The notes beneath the pieces were generated by a model. It was given only the letters and a program-made list of their open reading frames with translations. It was not told the DNA's origin and did no database searches. DNA of 64,000 nt from the NCBI GenBank assembly GCA_019321725.1, contig CM033111.1, positions 6,882,001 to 6,946,000 of the forward strand, in the 5' to 3' direction. Position 1 is the stretch's first letter, and every line of letters starts with the position of its first letter. The stretch is from Paulownia fortunei (lineage: Eukaryota > Streptophyta > Magnoliopsida > Lamiales > Paulowniaceae). Shown piece after piece: positions 11,801 through 24,700 of this stretch. Position numbers and translations under genes: made by a program.

Positions 11801-14500
11801 TCAGGGGAAATTAAACAGAACAAATAGACATATCATTCTCCAAATAAAAAACAAAAAAGAGGAGGTTTTAATAGGGAAACCTTGGCTTGAATATTGACAG
11901 TGACTATATAATGAGATAGAGAAGACCATATATGTATTATGATATAAATTTACTTAATAATTCAATTAATCCACAGTGATGTTAAGAAAAATCAAAAAAT
12001 AAGAATGTCTTAAATTTACTAGAAATGTGTACCAAAAAAAAAAAAAAATTGTCCAGGAATTCAAGGGCAATAAATGTATCTTATGATGCATCAGCTTCAG
12101 CAATTGATGACACAATGAGAAGCTCATCACACCACTCAATGGCAGAGCCTGTCAGCCTTCTTGTCTTCGGATGGCCCTTCTTCTATTCACCTTTCCACAT
12201 CACCTCTTTCATTTCTTTCATATCATTTCCTGCCTGCAGCATGCTTCAATTAAAGTTACATGAAACTTCACCATTTCATCTCTTTTACTCTCTCCCCCTC
12301 TCTTTTTTTTTTTACTTTTTTTTTTTTTGACTGCCCTTTGTTCTTGTTCTTCCCTTTCTTCTTTTTCTTTTGGATCTAAGAAATGTAATTATCAAAATTG
12401 AGGAATCCAGCAGAGTACTATTATACTAAAAGTTATAGTTGATAACAATTAAGCAACTCAAATTCTAAACTTACTTGCATAGCTCAACTGCTGAGTGTCA
12501 TGTTTCTAGCAATTGTTACCGTATAAGCCAACATAAATATATAAACCTTGAAACAATTATTTTTTTCAAATTTGTGATCATGCCTTCACCCTTTTGGCTT
12601 TGGGCTGTACAGTTGATAGAGGCTTGACAAAAACCAAGAATTTCACAAAATGCAGAATCCATCAACTATTTTGGTTATTGACTTCAGAACACAAGTATTT
12701 AGAACTATGTTCGAAATATAAGGAATGTAGATTATAATGAGTTCAGAACTTTTGAATAAAAAGGCTTAAAAAGCTAGCATTATACTTTCCTCTTTTCACC
12801 TCAAATAGCAACTCAGTTCATAACCATCCTGCAGCTTATATTCAATTGGAAACACGACGTGCTCAAGATAAACTCACTGATTCATTCATGGAATCATTCT
12901 AAGTGAAAAGATTCAAGTGAAAAGCCAATCACTGACACTACCCCAATGGCACAATATACCATATCTTGGACATGTATCCAAATTTACATTATTTTTCCTA
13001 TGTACGTTCCCCTGGGCAAATGTTCAAGTAAACTCTGGCCTTCAGGCCAACTTTTTGAAAAATCCCATCAGTTGTTATCATTCAAATCACAAGAAATTCA
13101 TTTTTTTAACTTTGTTTATTTTGGTAAATATCAAGAATTTATATATTTGGAAAGGGAAAATACTCTTGACATAAAAGGATAACAAAGTTTCATCCTAGTC
13201 AATGACAGTGATTTGAGGTCTGAGCAGAACCAGAGGGTTTTCCTTATCACATCATTTAAAACCATGATGTTTGGGGATCATGATCAAGAAGGGTTCACAC
13301 GGTAAGAATCATTCCGTGCAAAACTGTTTGCTTCTGAAAGAGCAAAATATTTTTCATAATCATTCGTCGGAGCCCAGAAATGCTCAAAAATGTATTAATC
13401 CTAATTAACCAGTCTTTAAGCTATATAGGTAGAAATGATCAACTCCATTTCGACCAGGAATGCAAACAAATATTATTAATAGAACTTACCCACAGAAGTA
13501 GAGCAGAATGGAAAAAAAAAAAAAAACTGTTTGCTTGAAGCAAGAAATTAGTATATGGAGTATATTTGATGAAGTATTCGCAAATCTTGAGGGACTATTA
13601 GCAGAACTAATCTCAAAAACTTGTGTATAAGATGAACAAAACATCCTCAATGTGTTGAATAAACCACAGGAAAGGCAAAGAATCCATCCTTAAACAACAT
13701 TCTACATAACACTGTAAGCATCCTAAGTATACACTATTCAAGAATTTGCGAATATCATGCTCTAATGAGACATGGGTTCTACAGATCTGTAGTTATTTGT
13801 TGAAAACCAAAACTCTGTTATGAGAAGTTAAAACGCTAATGAAATACTACGAAACTTACTCCAGACATCCTGAAATTGATATGATAAACATAAAAGGTTG
13901 TCGATCCATTTTTGAAGAGAGGTTTCGTGTGGAAAAAAAAAAAAAAAACACAAATGAAACCCTACCTGGAAAAAAAAAACAAGAAAAAAGAAAAGAAAGG
14001 GTCCAGAAATGAGATAAGAACACCCCATAATAGTAATGATAATGCCATTATAGAGTGAAAAATGGTAACCATGCAGATCCGACGAGAGCAGAAAGAGACA
14101 GAGCAGATTCTTGAGGCCATCATGAGAAAAATCAGCATAATGATAGAGGCGCTCACACAGAGTAAAACTGACAAAAGAAAGTAAAAACAACAAAAACCCA
14201 TTTTAGAATAGTGTCTGCTGCGTGGAAAAAACACATGAAGCAATGATGAACAAATCCATTAGGTATACTTTCAAGGGCTCTCATCTTTGGCTGAAAAAAA
14301 TGAAAAAGCAGAAGTCAACTTTAATCATTACTGCAATCTGCTCTTGCATGGCCAACGACCACAAGACCAGAAATCCATACACAAGAAAGGACAAAACTGA
14401 TCTTCATAAAATAAATCCATCAAATTTGTAATTGCTAGTCAAATACTAGCTAGTGTACTTAACCGGCCTTGTGAGGAATTACTTGGAAAAAATATGGTGA
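8858..14500. other. Long intergenic AT-rich region, no supported gene
   Basis: I see no convincing coding sequence. Notable contents are a poly-T run near 8999-9019, a G-rich tract at 9565-9594, a possible SINE-like piece near 11110-11190 (gaggtcccgagttcaac followed later by an A-rich end), and a pyrimidine-rich stretch at 12170-12370. Open frames here (for example 12025-12330 and 13828-14243) consist of Lys, Phe, Ser and Leu runs produced by poly-A, poly-T and CT tracts. Confidence 0.6.
9565..9594 (+). other. G-rich tract, potential G-quadruplex
   Basis: The plus strand carries several G runs of three to eight bases separated by single T or C bases. This could fold as a G-quadruplex. No gene is adjacent. 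Confidence 0.5.
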
Positions 14501-14530
14501 ACTCTCTATTGAAAGGGAGCAAGAACTTGG

Positions 14531-14551
14531 GGGGAATGAAGCCTGGTCCGA
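14531..14551 (-). ncRNA. miR166: Mature miR166 (3' arm)
   Basis: The 21-nt minus-strand sequence from 14551 down to 14531 matches the canonical miR166 core TCGGACCAGGCTTCATTCCC plus one more C. Confidence 0.95.
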
Positions 14552-14671
14552 CGCCAAACACATGATCCATGATATCGATATATTACAATGATCAAAAGTT
14601 TGATCAATTGCCCAATAGAAATTATGTAGAAACATGCATATCAGAAAAATCATGCTAGATCTTGTTAAGGA

Positions 14672-14692
14672 CCTCGAGCCAGACAACATTCC
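14672..14692 (-). ncRNA. miR166*: miR166 star (5' arm)
   Basis: The minus-strand sequence from 14692 to 14672 is the typical star strand. It pairs with the mature arm leaving short 3' overhangs. Confidence 0.9.
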
Positions 14693-14752
14693 CCTCAAAA
14701 TTTAAGCTCCATGACCCTACACCTTGAATAATCAACAAGAAATTACTCTACC

Positions 14753-14792
14753 ACCTCCCCCGCCCCCGCCCCCCCAAGTCCCCATCCCCATT
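14753..14792 (-). other. G-rich tract upstream of MIR166, potential G-quadruplex
   Basis: Read on the minus strand, this has at least five runs of four or more G separated by one to five bases. It lies about 50 bases 5' of the MIR166 foldback, so it would be in the pri-miRNA if transcription starts upstream, or otherwise in the core promoter. Confidence 0.5.
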
Positions 14793-15389
14793 CTTCTTTT
14801 TTTACTTCTCTAATTTGTCTTTCTTTTATGAAAAACCTTGTATATCACAAGTTATTTTTAATAACCTTTTAATATTTCATGGATTAATTAAAAGATATTG
14901 ATTAATCGTATTCAAGTGGATTATTATAATATTTTTTTACTGAAACTAGGAAAGGTGAAGGGTAACCGATGAATATCGCATAGCTTTTTTTTTTTTTCTT
15001 ATTTCGACACCAATGTAGATATTTATCAGCTATTTAAAAATTTCTCAACATTTTAAGTTCATAACAATCAAAATCATCGTATGGTAAGATCTGTTGAAAA
15101 AATAAATTATATTCATCTAAGTTAGTGAATTTTATATGATGCATTGTTCTTATATTGGTTCATATTATAGGTTTTTTTTTTGTTGTTGTTTTGGTTAATG
15201 TATTAGAAAAGGAAAATCATGGGTTAACTTAGAATCTATGTACTAGGCTAGGTTTATATATTGTTTTGTTACCCAAGTTATTTATTGAAGTCATTTCACA
15301 TTGAAAGTGACTTCTTCTATTCTTTTGTTTGTAGAAGTTGTGATTTTAATTTGGCCGCCACGTTTTCTAACAAATCTACTATATATAAA

Positions 15390-15545
15390 CAATTGTAATT
15401 ATTTGAAACTTGAAGTCCTGAAAAGCCCTAACCATTACACCAAAGTTGAGAATTGAATACCCAATTAATTATGCACTTAAACCATACATTATGTGATGGC
15501 ATTAACCACTAGACCAACTCCATAATATTTCTATTTCGCTTATCA
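15390..15545 (-). repeat. Possible tRNA-derived SINE fragment
   Basis: On the minus strand a box-A-like TGGTCTAGTGG is followed about 75 bases later by a box-B-like GGTATTCAATTCTC. That arrangement is typical of plant SINE heads. Ends and target duplications are not resolved, so the call is weak. Confidence 0.3.
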
Positions 15546-17083
15546 TTCATCTCTACTATCATCTTAAAAAATCACGCAATGTATCTATAAAATACTATTC
15601 ATATTGAACATGAAATTCGTACATAAGTCTATCTTATGTAAATTAATGGTGCAATCATAACAACATAATTACACCATCAAAACCAACCATGATTTCAACT
15701 CAACTCAAGCTACTTTTCCACGATTTTATTTTATTTTATTTTATTTTTGTTCTACAAATGAGCAAAACGGCTTGAATAGTATGATTCCTCCGTCACCTCA
15801 TAATGAAGGGGTTGATCTCGTAGTTCTTGATTTGTGAAGATGCGTTGTTATGTGCTTCATTTTCTTTTCCCATTGAGGTCGAAAAATAGTTGTTCATCCA
15901 CTAATAAGGAATGTAGTATAGTAGATATGTGTTCTCCTTGTACTCTCTTTTCAATTATATAAACATGTAAGAGTTAGTCAGATCCACTAATGGCCATATA
16001 ATCATATTGGGTTGGTGATTTCACTATCCATCTTTTATCTTTTTGCAATGACACTAAATGGTTCAAGTTTATTGCACTCGATAAATCTAAAATTTTAACG
16101 AGCAGTCAAATTTCCTAACTAGGTACAAGTTGTGTTTTAAAAAATGAAGAAAATTTGAAAAAAAAATAAAAAGAACATATGCTTTCACAGTGTTTCTGTG
16201 CAGAAACATTTGTAGTGTCTCTCCTCTGTCATAATTCTTGGTAGGTGTCAGTAGGTTGCCTAACTAAATACAAATGCCTTTAGCACTTTACTGGTACATG
16301 TTTTAGTAGAAATTTTATTAAATAAAAGTGTCATGTTAAGTTATTTAAGGAAAACTTACAGATTTTATATCCAACCAGAAATAAAATCCAAAATTTTTTT
16401 ATATGACCAACTTAAAATTTTTGTGAACTTTCTACTTTCGGGGCAGATCGAAAATTTTCTAATAAACCCCAACCAACCCAGCGAATGAAAAATGAAGGTG
16501 CCTGCCTATATATATACAGTTTTTATTTTTATTTTTAAATTTGAGCAATTATCAATCAACTTTTGGTAAAGAAAACACATAGTGGGGGAGCTTTTTCTTA
16601 AAAGTTTTCCTTTTTTACTTTTTTCATGCAAACCAAAAAGAATAGAGGGTCCTGATTCAGTAATTTTATGGCCCCATCTTTCCTGTAGAATTAAGAAGTA
16701 TACAGTGACGAATTATTAAGTTGTTATAACAGGGCAATTATTTTAGTACAACTATTGTGATCCGTGATCTATAATAATCATCCTCATTTTGGCAATGTTT
16801 TTGCCAAAAATGGGGTCAAGCTGGTTTTCACTCCTATAGTAATTAAATATTAAATAATTTTATTTTTTACATGTTAAACTTTTAAATAAAAATATCATTT
16901 AATTTGATATCAGAGTCAAATTAAGTAATATTTTTTAAAAAATAATATCAATTACATGTAGAGCATGTTTAAATAATTAAATATTAAACGAGTCCAATAC
17001 TCGTTACAAGAAATGATTTCTTGAAAATGTGAAAAAGATAAATTTGACTTCTATGCTAAAAAAATAAATGGGTGGGGGTGGAA

Positions 17084-17103
17084 GGGGGGGGGGGGGGGGG
17101 GGG
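17084..17103 (+). repeat. Poly-G homopolymer (20 G)
   Basis: An uninterrupted run of G follows a G-rich lead-in (gggtgggggtggaa). Runs like this are prone to sequencing length error. Confidence 0.9.
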
Positions 17104-19001
17104 TTGTGTTGGGGTTTACTTAATCTTGTTTGAGAAAAGATTTCTGCTGTTTGCACTGCTCAATCAGTCATGAAAAGATTGTTTCATACATAGCCTCCAT
17201 GCTAGCTAGCTAGTTGCATAAATTTCAAATTTTAGCTTAGATACTTGAGAAATATGTCGCACTTAGGTGAATACCAACTAAATCCATAGAAAAATTATTT
17301 CGATCTTTGACTTTTTTAAATATATATTTACATATTTGTTTAACTTTTTGTGTGAACAATTAATTGTTGACTAGTTATAATATTTTATTTGTTATTTTTT
17401 CAAAAAGACAATTTATTTCGTCTTATCGATGAAAGGGGAAATAAAATCAACAATTAACGAAGATTTCTTTTCACCATCATCAAAAGGTTTTTTGACCTTA
17501 TATGCATGGAAAACAGGAGTTTTGCCAACAACTTTTTGACCTTATGTCCCCAAATCACAATATTTGACCTACCCACTCCTAATTCCAAAAGCTCAATTAA
17601 CCTTGAATTTTGCTCCTCTTTTTTCTATGTCAATCACAATCTTTTTAATATGAGTGCCTTGTTTTCTTCAATCTTTAAACTCAATATATCTTTCAATTAT
17701 AATGGCCCTATTCTCCATGCTTTATTTGATCAAAGCAAATGCAGTGATCTGCCTCAAAAAGTATTATTATTTTATTTTATTTTTGGCTAAAGCTATGTGA
17801 TAAAATATATATCACCTGCTTTACAATTCATTCTTTTTTTATTAAATAAATAGGATTAAGAATGTCATCATCTTAATTATAAAACCCTTAAAAGCATTAT
17901 GTCTATCATTGATGGATGATTATTTGGCATCTTGAATTTATTTGTGATCTTCCCAAATCACAAAAATTATGTTTATAAGGTAAGATCGAGTGTATAGATA
18001 ATTGACATTTGTAACATCATCAGTTTGCTTTAAAGCATGTCAAGTTTGTCATTATCTAATCAATTATAATCATGATAATTATATTTGTGATTCTTTTATA
18101 TTTTTTATTCAATTTTATATTGTATTTTGTATTCTACAATCTACATTACATATACATGCCTCAACTAGACTCTTGTTCTCCCTTGCAATCAGATAAAATT
18201 GTCCTCTATATCAATTAGATGTGAAAATTTCTTTTTGAATGGAAATATGGAGAAAGAGGTTTTATAGATAAGCCGTAGGATTTGAAAAATGGGGAGACTT
18301 TGCAGGTTGAGAAAAAAAAAATTATGGACTCAAGCGGTCACCGAGACCTTGGTTTGAATGTTTTGAAAAAACAGTGAAGAGTCGTGGATATACACAGAGT
18401 TAAACAGATCATACAATATTTTTTAAATATTTAAATAAAAGTAAAATTGCTATTTCAATCGTTAAACGTAATATCGTTAAAATTGCTATATTTAGAATGA
18501 ATAATAATATAAACATAATATGTATATGTGATGTATTATGATCATCACTAGCTAAATATACACGTAATATATATATATATATCCAATAATCATACACGAT
18601 TATGAAATTAATTTCAAGTCTTGGGATACTTTAATCATTTTTTTTTTTTGCAAAAGGAGGCTAAGAAAAAGGTGCATGGAGTAGTTGAAAAGTATAAAAG
18701 GTGGGGTGCCTTTTTGTGGAAACTTTTTCACAACCCGAAGTCATGTACACTTAGACTAATTGTTTTCTTGAGGAGAGGAAGATTCTTTGCAGACAAAACC
18801 AAACCAGAAAATAAGAAGTGTAAGATGTCAATACTTGCTGCTGGAAAATATGTACAAACACAAAAACATATATAAAGCACCACACCCACCTTGAATTTCG
18901 ACTTTTTTTGTTGCATTATGCAAAACTTTTTGCAATTTGTTGCGTTCCAAATGAATAATTTGAATATGGCGTGCTCACGTTCTCCATTAAGAGATGCAGT
19001 C

Positions 19002-19045
<44 letters not shown>
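19002..19045 (+). repeat. (TTA)n microsatellite
   Basis: About 14 consecutive TTA/ATT triplets are visible. They create a spurious poly-Ile frame. Confidence 0.95.
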
Positions 19046-19499
19046 GTACTGTATGCGATTTATTTACATTGATAATAATGCGGGCTCTTATTATTGTAAA
19101 ATTATAATGTTTATATATATGATATTTTATAGGCAACTTATTTATATTGGTATGAATGCTCTTGCTATTGTAAATAAAGGTTGCTTGAATTAATTGACTT
19201 AAGGTTGTAAGGAATCAATAAATCGAGGAAGAATTTGACCTTGGAAGTATTTCAATTAATCCTTGAATTCTACAATTGTTATTTTTAAATTCAATTGTTT
19301 GGAAGGAATAAGAGCAAGGAATATATGAAAAGTAAGGATGTAATTGTTGTAATATGGAGAGGACTGTAAATCTACTAGTGTTGAATGACTTGAAGTCAGA
19401 TTTCATATTTATAGTAACAAATTAGTCGAATAATATTTTTTCATGAATTTCATAATTTTTGAACTTTTTTTTTAATAATTATGGTGAATTTAGAACCCC

Positions 19500-19735
19500 G
19501 AATATCACCAATGGGGCATTGCTTAATTTGCAAAACTGAAATAAAAAAAAATTGAGTTCTTATATTCAAGTCCCACTGGAAGTGTGAATGTTGTCTAGTC
19601 AATAATTAGCTGATAGTTGATTCTTGGTATTTTGTGATAGTTAATTGATTGTTAATTATTTTCTTGTTGATTGATTTCATGACATAATTATGTATTTAAT
19701 CATTTCACTCTGGAGAAGAAAAAAAACCCTTTCAA
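19500..19735 (+). repeat. Dispersed repeat copy A (SINE-like)
   Basis: It shares with 19935-20150 a central ttcaagtcccactggaagtg motif (tttgaattcccactagaagtg in the other copy), a downstream segment near gatagttgatt, and a terminal tttcactctggagaa-like segment. The central motif resembles a polymerase III box B. Family identity is not established. Confidence 0.4.
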
Positions 19736-19934
19736 AATCAAAGTCATTTGATATCTTCAAACTATTTAATCCTTTCCCTAACTTCACATCCTTGACGATT
19801 TCAAAGAAATTGCCAAGCAATAGGAAATTCATAAGACCTAAAAGCCTATGCTTCCGCGGATCATAATCGGTAAATTAGGAGCACTACTTATATATAATAT
19901 GCTTTTATATATTAATTTTCAATTTTTTAGCAAA

Positions 19935-20150
19935 TGCCAATGAAGTTTTAATTTAGAGGTAAAGTTGAGTCTTTAAAACTTTAAAATCTTTGGTTTGAAT
20001 TCCCACTAGAAGTGTGGGTAATTAGTCTATTGTTATAATAATTACTTGTTGATAGTTAATTATTATAAATTAATAATTATTAATTTATTGTAAATAAATA
20101 TTTAAATATAATAATATATTTCATCGCTTCACTCATTGGAAAAAATAAAT
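19935..20150 (+). repeat. Dispersed repeat copy B (SINE-like)
   Basis: This is a second copy of the repeat at 19500-19735, in the same orientation about 430 bases downstream. It has the same motif order and many substitutions. Confidence 0.4.
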
Positions 20151-20979
20151 CTCCATAAAATGGGTGCTAGTTTTATCATTTATATTATGTTATTAATTAT
20201 GAAAGAAAAGAATATGAAAGACTTCAATTGTGTTGTCTTTTCTGTGGACACAGTACAAGTTTAGCCCAATAAGTTTCCAACCCAATTATTTTTGTGCTGG
20301 CTAGCCCATTTAACGTAGAAACAGATGGATGGTTTGGCCCAATTTGAAGTTAGATGGATGTCATTTTCCAGATCTGGACTAGCCCAAAAGACAAACAAGT
20401 AGTTCGCCCAGTTTATTTAGGTTTTGCTAGTAAAGTGGCCTAATAGAATGGGCTAACATCTTTAACTGGGGCACAAATTTCGATAAAGCCATACTGGGCC
20501 TAACACAAACATCCAGCCCAAGACTTTACTTTGAAAAGGTTTTACGTTCGATTTCATTCCATGCATATTTGTTTATCTTAATAGTAATTGTAATTTTTCA
20601 CTTACATAGTCTAAACTTTGATTTCGTTTTTTCATATAATTATTCTATGATATATTGATTAATGAATGATGTAATTGATGATTTCTGAAAAAAACAAGTC
20701 AATAAAGCCATATAGAATTAATTGATAAAAATTTTAATATGACCAAATTTAGACTGGATAACGATCGAGAAAACTAGTTTAATTTGGTAGTTATCCATTT
20801 TATTTTATTTTCAATAAAATAGAATTAAAAAAGATGAAAGAAGAATCTTCCCATGTGATGTTGCTCGGTTCGAGGTCGGGTGCAAACTATGGATCTATTT
20901 CGATTCGATCATCCATAGTCAAGTTGATCTGCACCAAAAAAATAAAAAAATGTTAAAACTTATTGAAGTAACTCCACTT

Positions 20980-21317
20980 ATAATCCTCCTATACCTGAAT
21001 TAAATCGAGTTCATAAAAAGATAACAAGTCAAATACGAACAAGAGGAAGATTAAAAGTCACTCTAGCTAAGATGTATTGCATAAGAAAGTCAAGGGTATA
21101 CAATTCTAAGGTGTGCCCAAAGTCCTTCCAAGTGGGGGACTTAGTGATGAAGAAGGTGGAGATCTCACACCCGCTTGGAAAGTTGGATCCAAAATGGGAA
21201 GGCTCGTACAAAGTAACAGAAATAGTGAATGGAGGAGCATATCGCCTCCAACACTTGGACGAAAAAAGCAATCCACACACTTGGAACGTAGCCAACCTGA
21301 AGAAGTTCTACTAGTGA
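20980..21317 (+). pseudogene. Ty3/gypsy pol C-terminal (integrase end) fragment
   Basis: The open frame ends with GDLVMKKVEISHPLGKLDPKWE, YKVTEIVNGGAYRLQHLDEK and WNVANLKKFY followed by a stop. This is the characteristic C-terminal tail of plant Ty3/gypsy integrases. No RT or integrase core is found upstream, so only the 3' end of an element is kept. It is followed by a polypurine-like tract and an LTR. Confidence 0.85.
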
Positions 21318-21396
21318 TGTGAAGAAATCTTCTGCTAAAGCTGTTTTCTTTCGACTTGCCCTTCCTACGCGACGTTAACTCAAGAGTGGGGGCTTA

Positions 21397-21720
21397 TGAT
21401 GGGTCATATCCAACTAGACCCAATAAATTAAGTTCAAGAAGTATGTTCGGATTGTAAATCAAATCCAAAGATACTTAATAGGTTAAGTTTAAGGAGTTCA
21501 AAAATTATTAAATTAACCTCATCAAATATCACTTAGGCCATAAGGCCCAAACCCACAAAGACCTAAGTATCAATACTATAAATACCAATGGTATTCATCA
21601 TTAAAAGATACGTAATTTATTGAGCAATTATCAGCTCTCAAATTTTTTGGATTTTCTCTTTACCAGATCCAACTTAAGTGTTTGAGAATTTTCGCCGATC
21701 AAACCCTAACACCTCTAATG
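21397..21720 (+). repeat. 3' LTR (partial or complete) of the Ty3/gypsy fragment
   Basis: It starts TGATGGGTCATATCC directly after a G-rich tract (gagtgggggctta), the usual PPT-LTR junction. It contains a TATA-type box (actataaatacc near 21572-21583). The 3' boundary is approximate because the partner LTR is missing. The first bases resemble the LTR start at 53090. Confidence 0.65.
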
Positions 21721-21749
21721 CTTTATTGTGGCATAAGCAATATCTTATT

Positions 21750-24700
21750 TAGTAGTTTAATCTCACATGAGTATTATTTATCAGGGAGTATTTACAAACA
21801 ATGATTATGCAAGGAGCACATGATCAGATAAATAAGTATCTTCATCGTACTGAATTTCTTTAGAAAAAATATAATATTATAATAATCTTACAATTTCGAA
21901 TTACCCCAAACTCTGATATTGGGTCATGACCTCATCCTAATAAAAATATATAGATACTCACTTATCGATTAATTACACCTTATTAACAAGATTACCTATA
22001 TTGAATCTATACACATCCATCATGAGTTTGCCATTGCCATGATTCTTGGACCTAGCCACTAGTTTATGGGAACAATAGATGCAAAATTGCTGCACATAGT
22101 TCTAGTAAAACACACAAACCAACATCCTTGTCTTTCATCTTAATCTAGTCTTTGCTTCAATCGTAGTTGTAAGATTTGCAACTCAAAATCAACCAATAGA
22201 ATCTGCGTCAATTCCAAAAACTCCTTACATGTGTTCTCCAAATTTGAGTTAATATTTGACCGCAGATCAAGTTAGGGAAAAGTTATAGATTATGTTTTAC
22301 GGAGTCAAACAAAACAACATGAATATAACACTGCACCGTCTTAAAGATAGGCTATATCAAAAAAAATAGAGGATGACGCCGCGGCTAGTACATATTTAAA
22401 TAAAAACACATAAATATAATTATATTTGAAAAATACCTAAAATTTGTGACGATTCAACAATAATATATATGTGTGCATGTGTGTTGTATTGTGAAAAAAA
22501 TATAAAAGTATTGGATATGTAACAAACATTTATTAAATTATATCACTAAAACATTACTTAGCATAAAAATATGAAACGAATCAACAAGTTGTCACTATAA
22601 ATGATATAGAATATCCAATAATTCGATAATTGAACTTCGAAAAAAATTACTAAATACTCCTTAAAAATAAATTTTTATATCCAAATAACTCATAAAACTA
22701 TTTTTCACTCCAAAAAATCATTCCACCAACATTATATTCCCAAAAACCCAGCCGTTAACTTTTACCCTACTTTGGATGAAATTATACTTGAACTTCGGGC
22801 AATAAGAAATGCTTTTGTTTATTTCATTTCATTTTAAAATTAATTTTTCTGTAGTAAAAACTTTTACAAAACTTAATTAATGAAATTTGAAAATTCTTAA
22901 TCTTTTTATTTAGTTCATTCAATTTTAAAAATTGAAATTAAAATTACAATTGCCTCTACTATAATTTATAGGTCTCAAAATTCAAGAAGTTGTTTTTCTC
23001 CAAATATTTAATTTATTAAATTAAAATCATTGATACAATCAATATGAACAACCTAAGGAGAAATTTTTAATAAAATAACAGTCGTTAAATTTCTTTTTCT
23101 AGAAAGTCAAAGATGATTTAGTTAAAAAAATTAATTTTGGGGTTCTTTTAGAATAAAAGTTGATCGGATAGGTTTTTTTGTGATTTAAAATTTTGATGGA
23201 TTTTTTGGATACAAATATGTTTTAAGGAGTGTTTAATAATTTTCTATATTCATTTATTTTTATGTACCTCATTAACTCATTTAAGATGGCTTGTGTTTTA
23301 TGTTTCCATCATTTTATTTCAACTTTTTCACGCAACTTTAAACAAGAATTTGTAATTGTATTGAATGCACAAATCGAAATATTCAGGAGAAAAAATATAG
23401 CTTATTTCGATATTATTTTATATATTTCATGCTTGTACATTATACAAAATTTTATATATGTGTCACTATATTTTAATTTATAAATATAATATAACTTAAA
23501 TATTGTTATTTAATACTTACTTTTTATAAGTTATTAGGATTTTTATTTTTCATTTATAGGATATTCAATTAATAATTACAATTAATCTTAATATATCTTT
23601 AAGGTTTTAAATTAATATTATAAATATTATTAAAATAAAATATTATTCATTAAGTATTATGCAGAATATATGTGTATTAAAATATTTTTCAAAAGTACGA
23701 ATATTAATCATTATATTTAAAAGACGTACAAAATAAAAATATCTTTTATTTATTTTTATGTACATATATTATACAGTTATAAACGAGTTTCTACTAACAG
23801 AGAATAAACATTAATTTATTTGACTTTCTCAAAAATAACTAATAAATTCCAAATCTTAAAAAAAAAAAATTATAAGGAAAACACAACTAATTATTTATTT
23901 ATTTATTCAGGAGAATAACAAAACACATATCAATCATTACGTATATACTTTAAATATACTAAATATAAATAATTACATAAAACTACTATAAAAATATACT
24001 AAAACCCACATTAGTAGAAATACAATCCAAAAATTCCTTATCATAAAATCTCAACTTTACCAAGACAGACCTCATCTTATCAAAGGATTAAGAGTCAAAA
24101 GTAGACGACGACTTGTGACTTGTGAGTCCAAAAAATTGACTAATCATACCACTATAAATCATTTCTTATTAACGCGATCTAATCAGTTTATCCAAAGCCT
24201 CAAACACCAAGTCTTTGATATTATCACCATGTCACAATTAGGTGTGCTTTCTTTTTTTAATAAACAGATATATGTTTGAATTTCATTAATTAATAATATA
24301 AAAGTACCAAACAAGAGTTATAATATATGTGTGTGTATATATATATATATATACATACATGCATATATATAGCTACATCAATAACTAACAATAAATCAGC
24401 GCAACCATCACAACTTCAGGATAAAAATCAGTCGGTGCAGTATGTACTCTTGAGCATTTAGCTCGCATATAAATGCTCGCATATTACTGAATTTGCAATA
24501 AATACCAAAAAGGTAGATAGTCATTTGAATAAATCACTATTAACTAGAAAACATTCCTATAATATCTGAAAACCACTCTTAACTAAGCAGCATAGTGAAA
24601 TTCCCCCAAACAAAATTGTCTCCAAACTCCATTGAATTCCCAATATGCTCAAATTAAAACGATTTTAGTACTTGAATTATACTTTAATCTATCAAATTCT

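Larger units (their letters stand above)
14515..14705 (-). ncRNA. MIR166: MIR166 microRNA precursor (pre-miR166 foldback)
   Basis: The minus strand holds both arms of a plant MIR166 hairpin. The 5' arm at 14692-14672 reads GGAATGTTGTCTGG then CTCGAGG, the usual miR166 star. The 3' arm at 14551-14531 starts TCGGACCAGGCTTCATTCCC and gives the 21-nt mature miR166. The two arms pair with the expected few mismatches, and about 120 nt separate them, a normal loop length for this family. Mature miR166 guides cleavage of HD-Zip class III mRNAs in leaf polarity, meristem and vascular development (established knowledge). Flanking bases continue to pair for a few positions. Transcription start and end are not resolved. 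Confidence 0.95.
14800..20960. other. Intergenic region with simple and dispersed repeats, no supported gene
   Basis: I find no gene. The region contains a 20-G homopolymer, a TTA microsatellite, possible SINE-like copies and a cluster of GCCCA/TGGGC motifs, each listed separately. Open frames such as 17506-17790 and 18621-18875 lack recognisable domains and codon character. Confidence 0.6.

Noticed and set aside
12025..12330. 101-residue frame starting MCTKKKKK
   Set aside because: It starts in a poly-A run and ends in a poly-T run, with a pyrimidine-rich middle. No homology is recognised.
13828..14243. Two overlapping hydrophobic minus-strand frames near MIR166
   Set aside because: Their Phe/Leu-rich content comes from poly-A runs read in antisense. 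No splice structure or homology is visible, and they overlap in different frames.
18621..18916. Frames on both strands around 18.6-18.9 kb
   Set aside because: They have no family features, no splice sites and no promoter. Both strands are open by chance.
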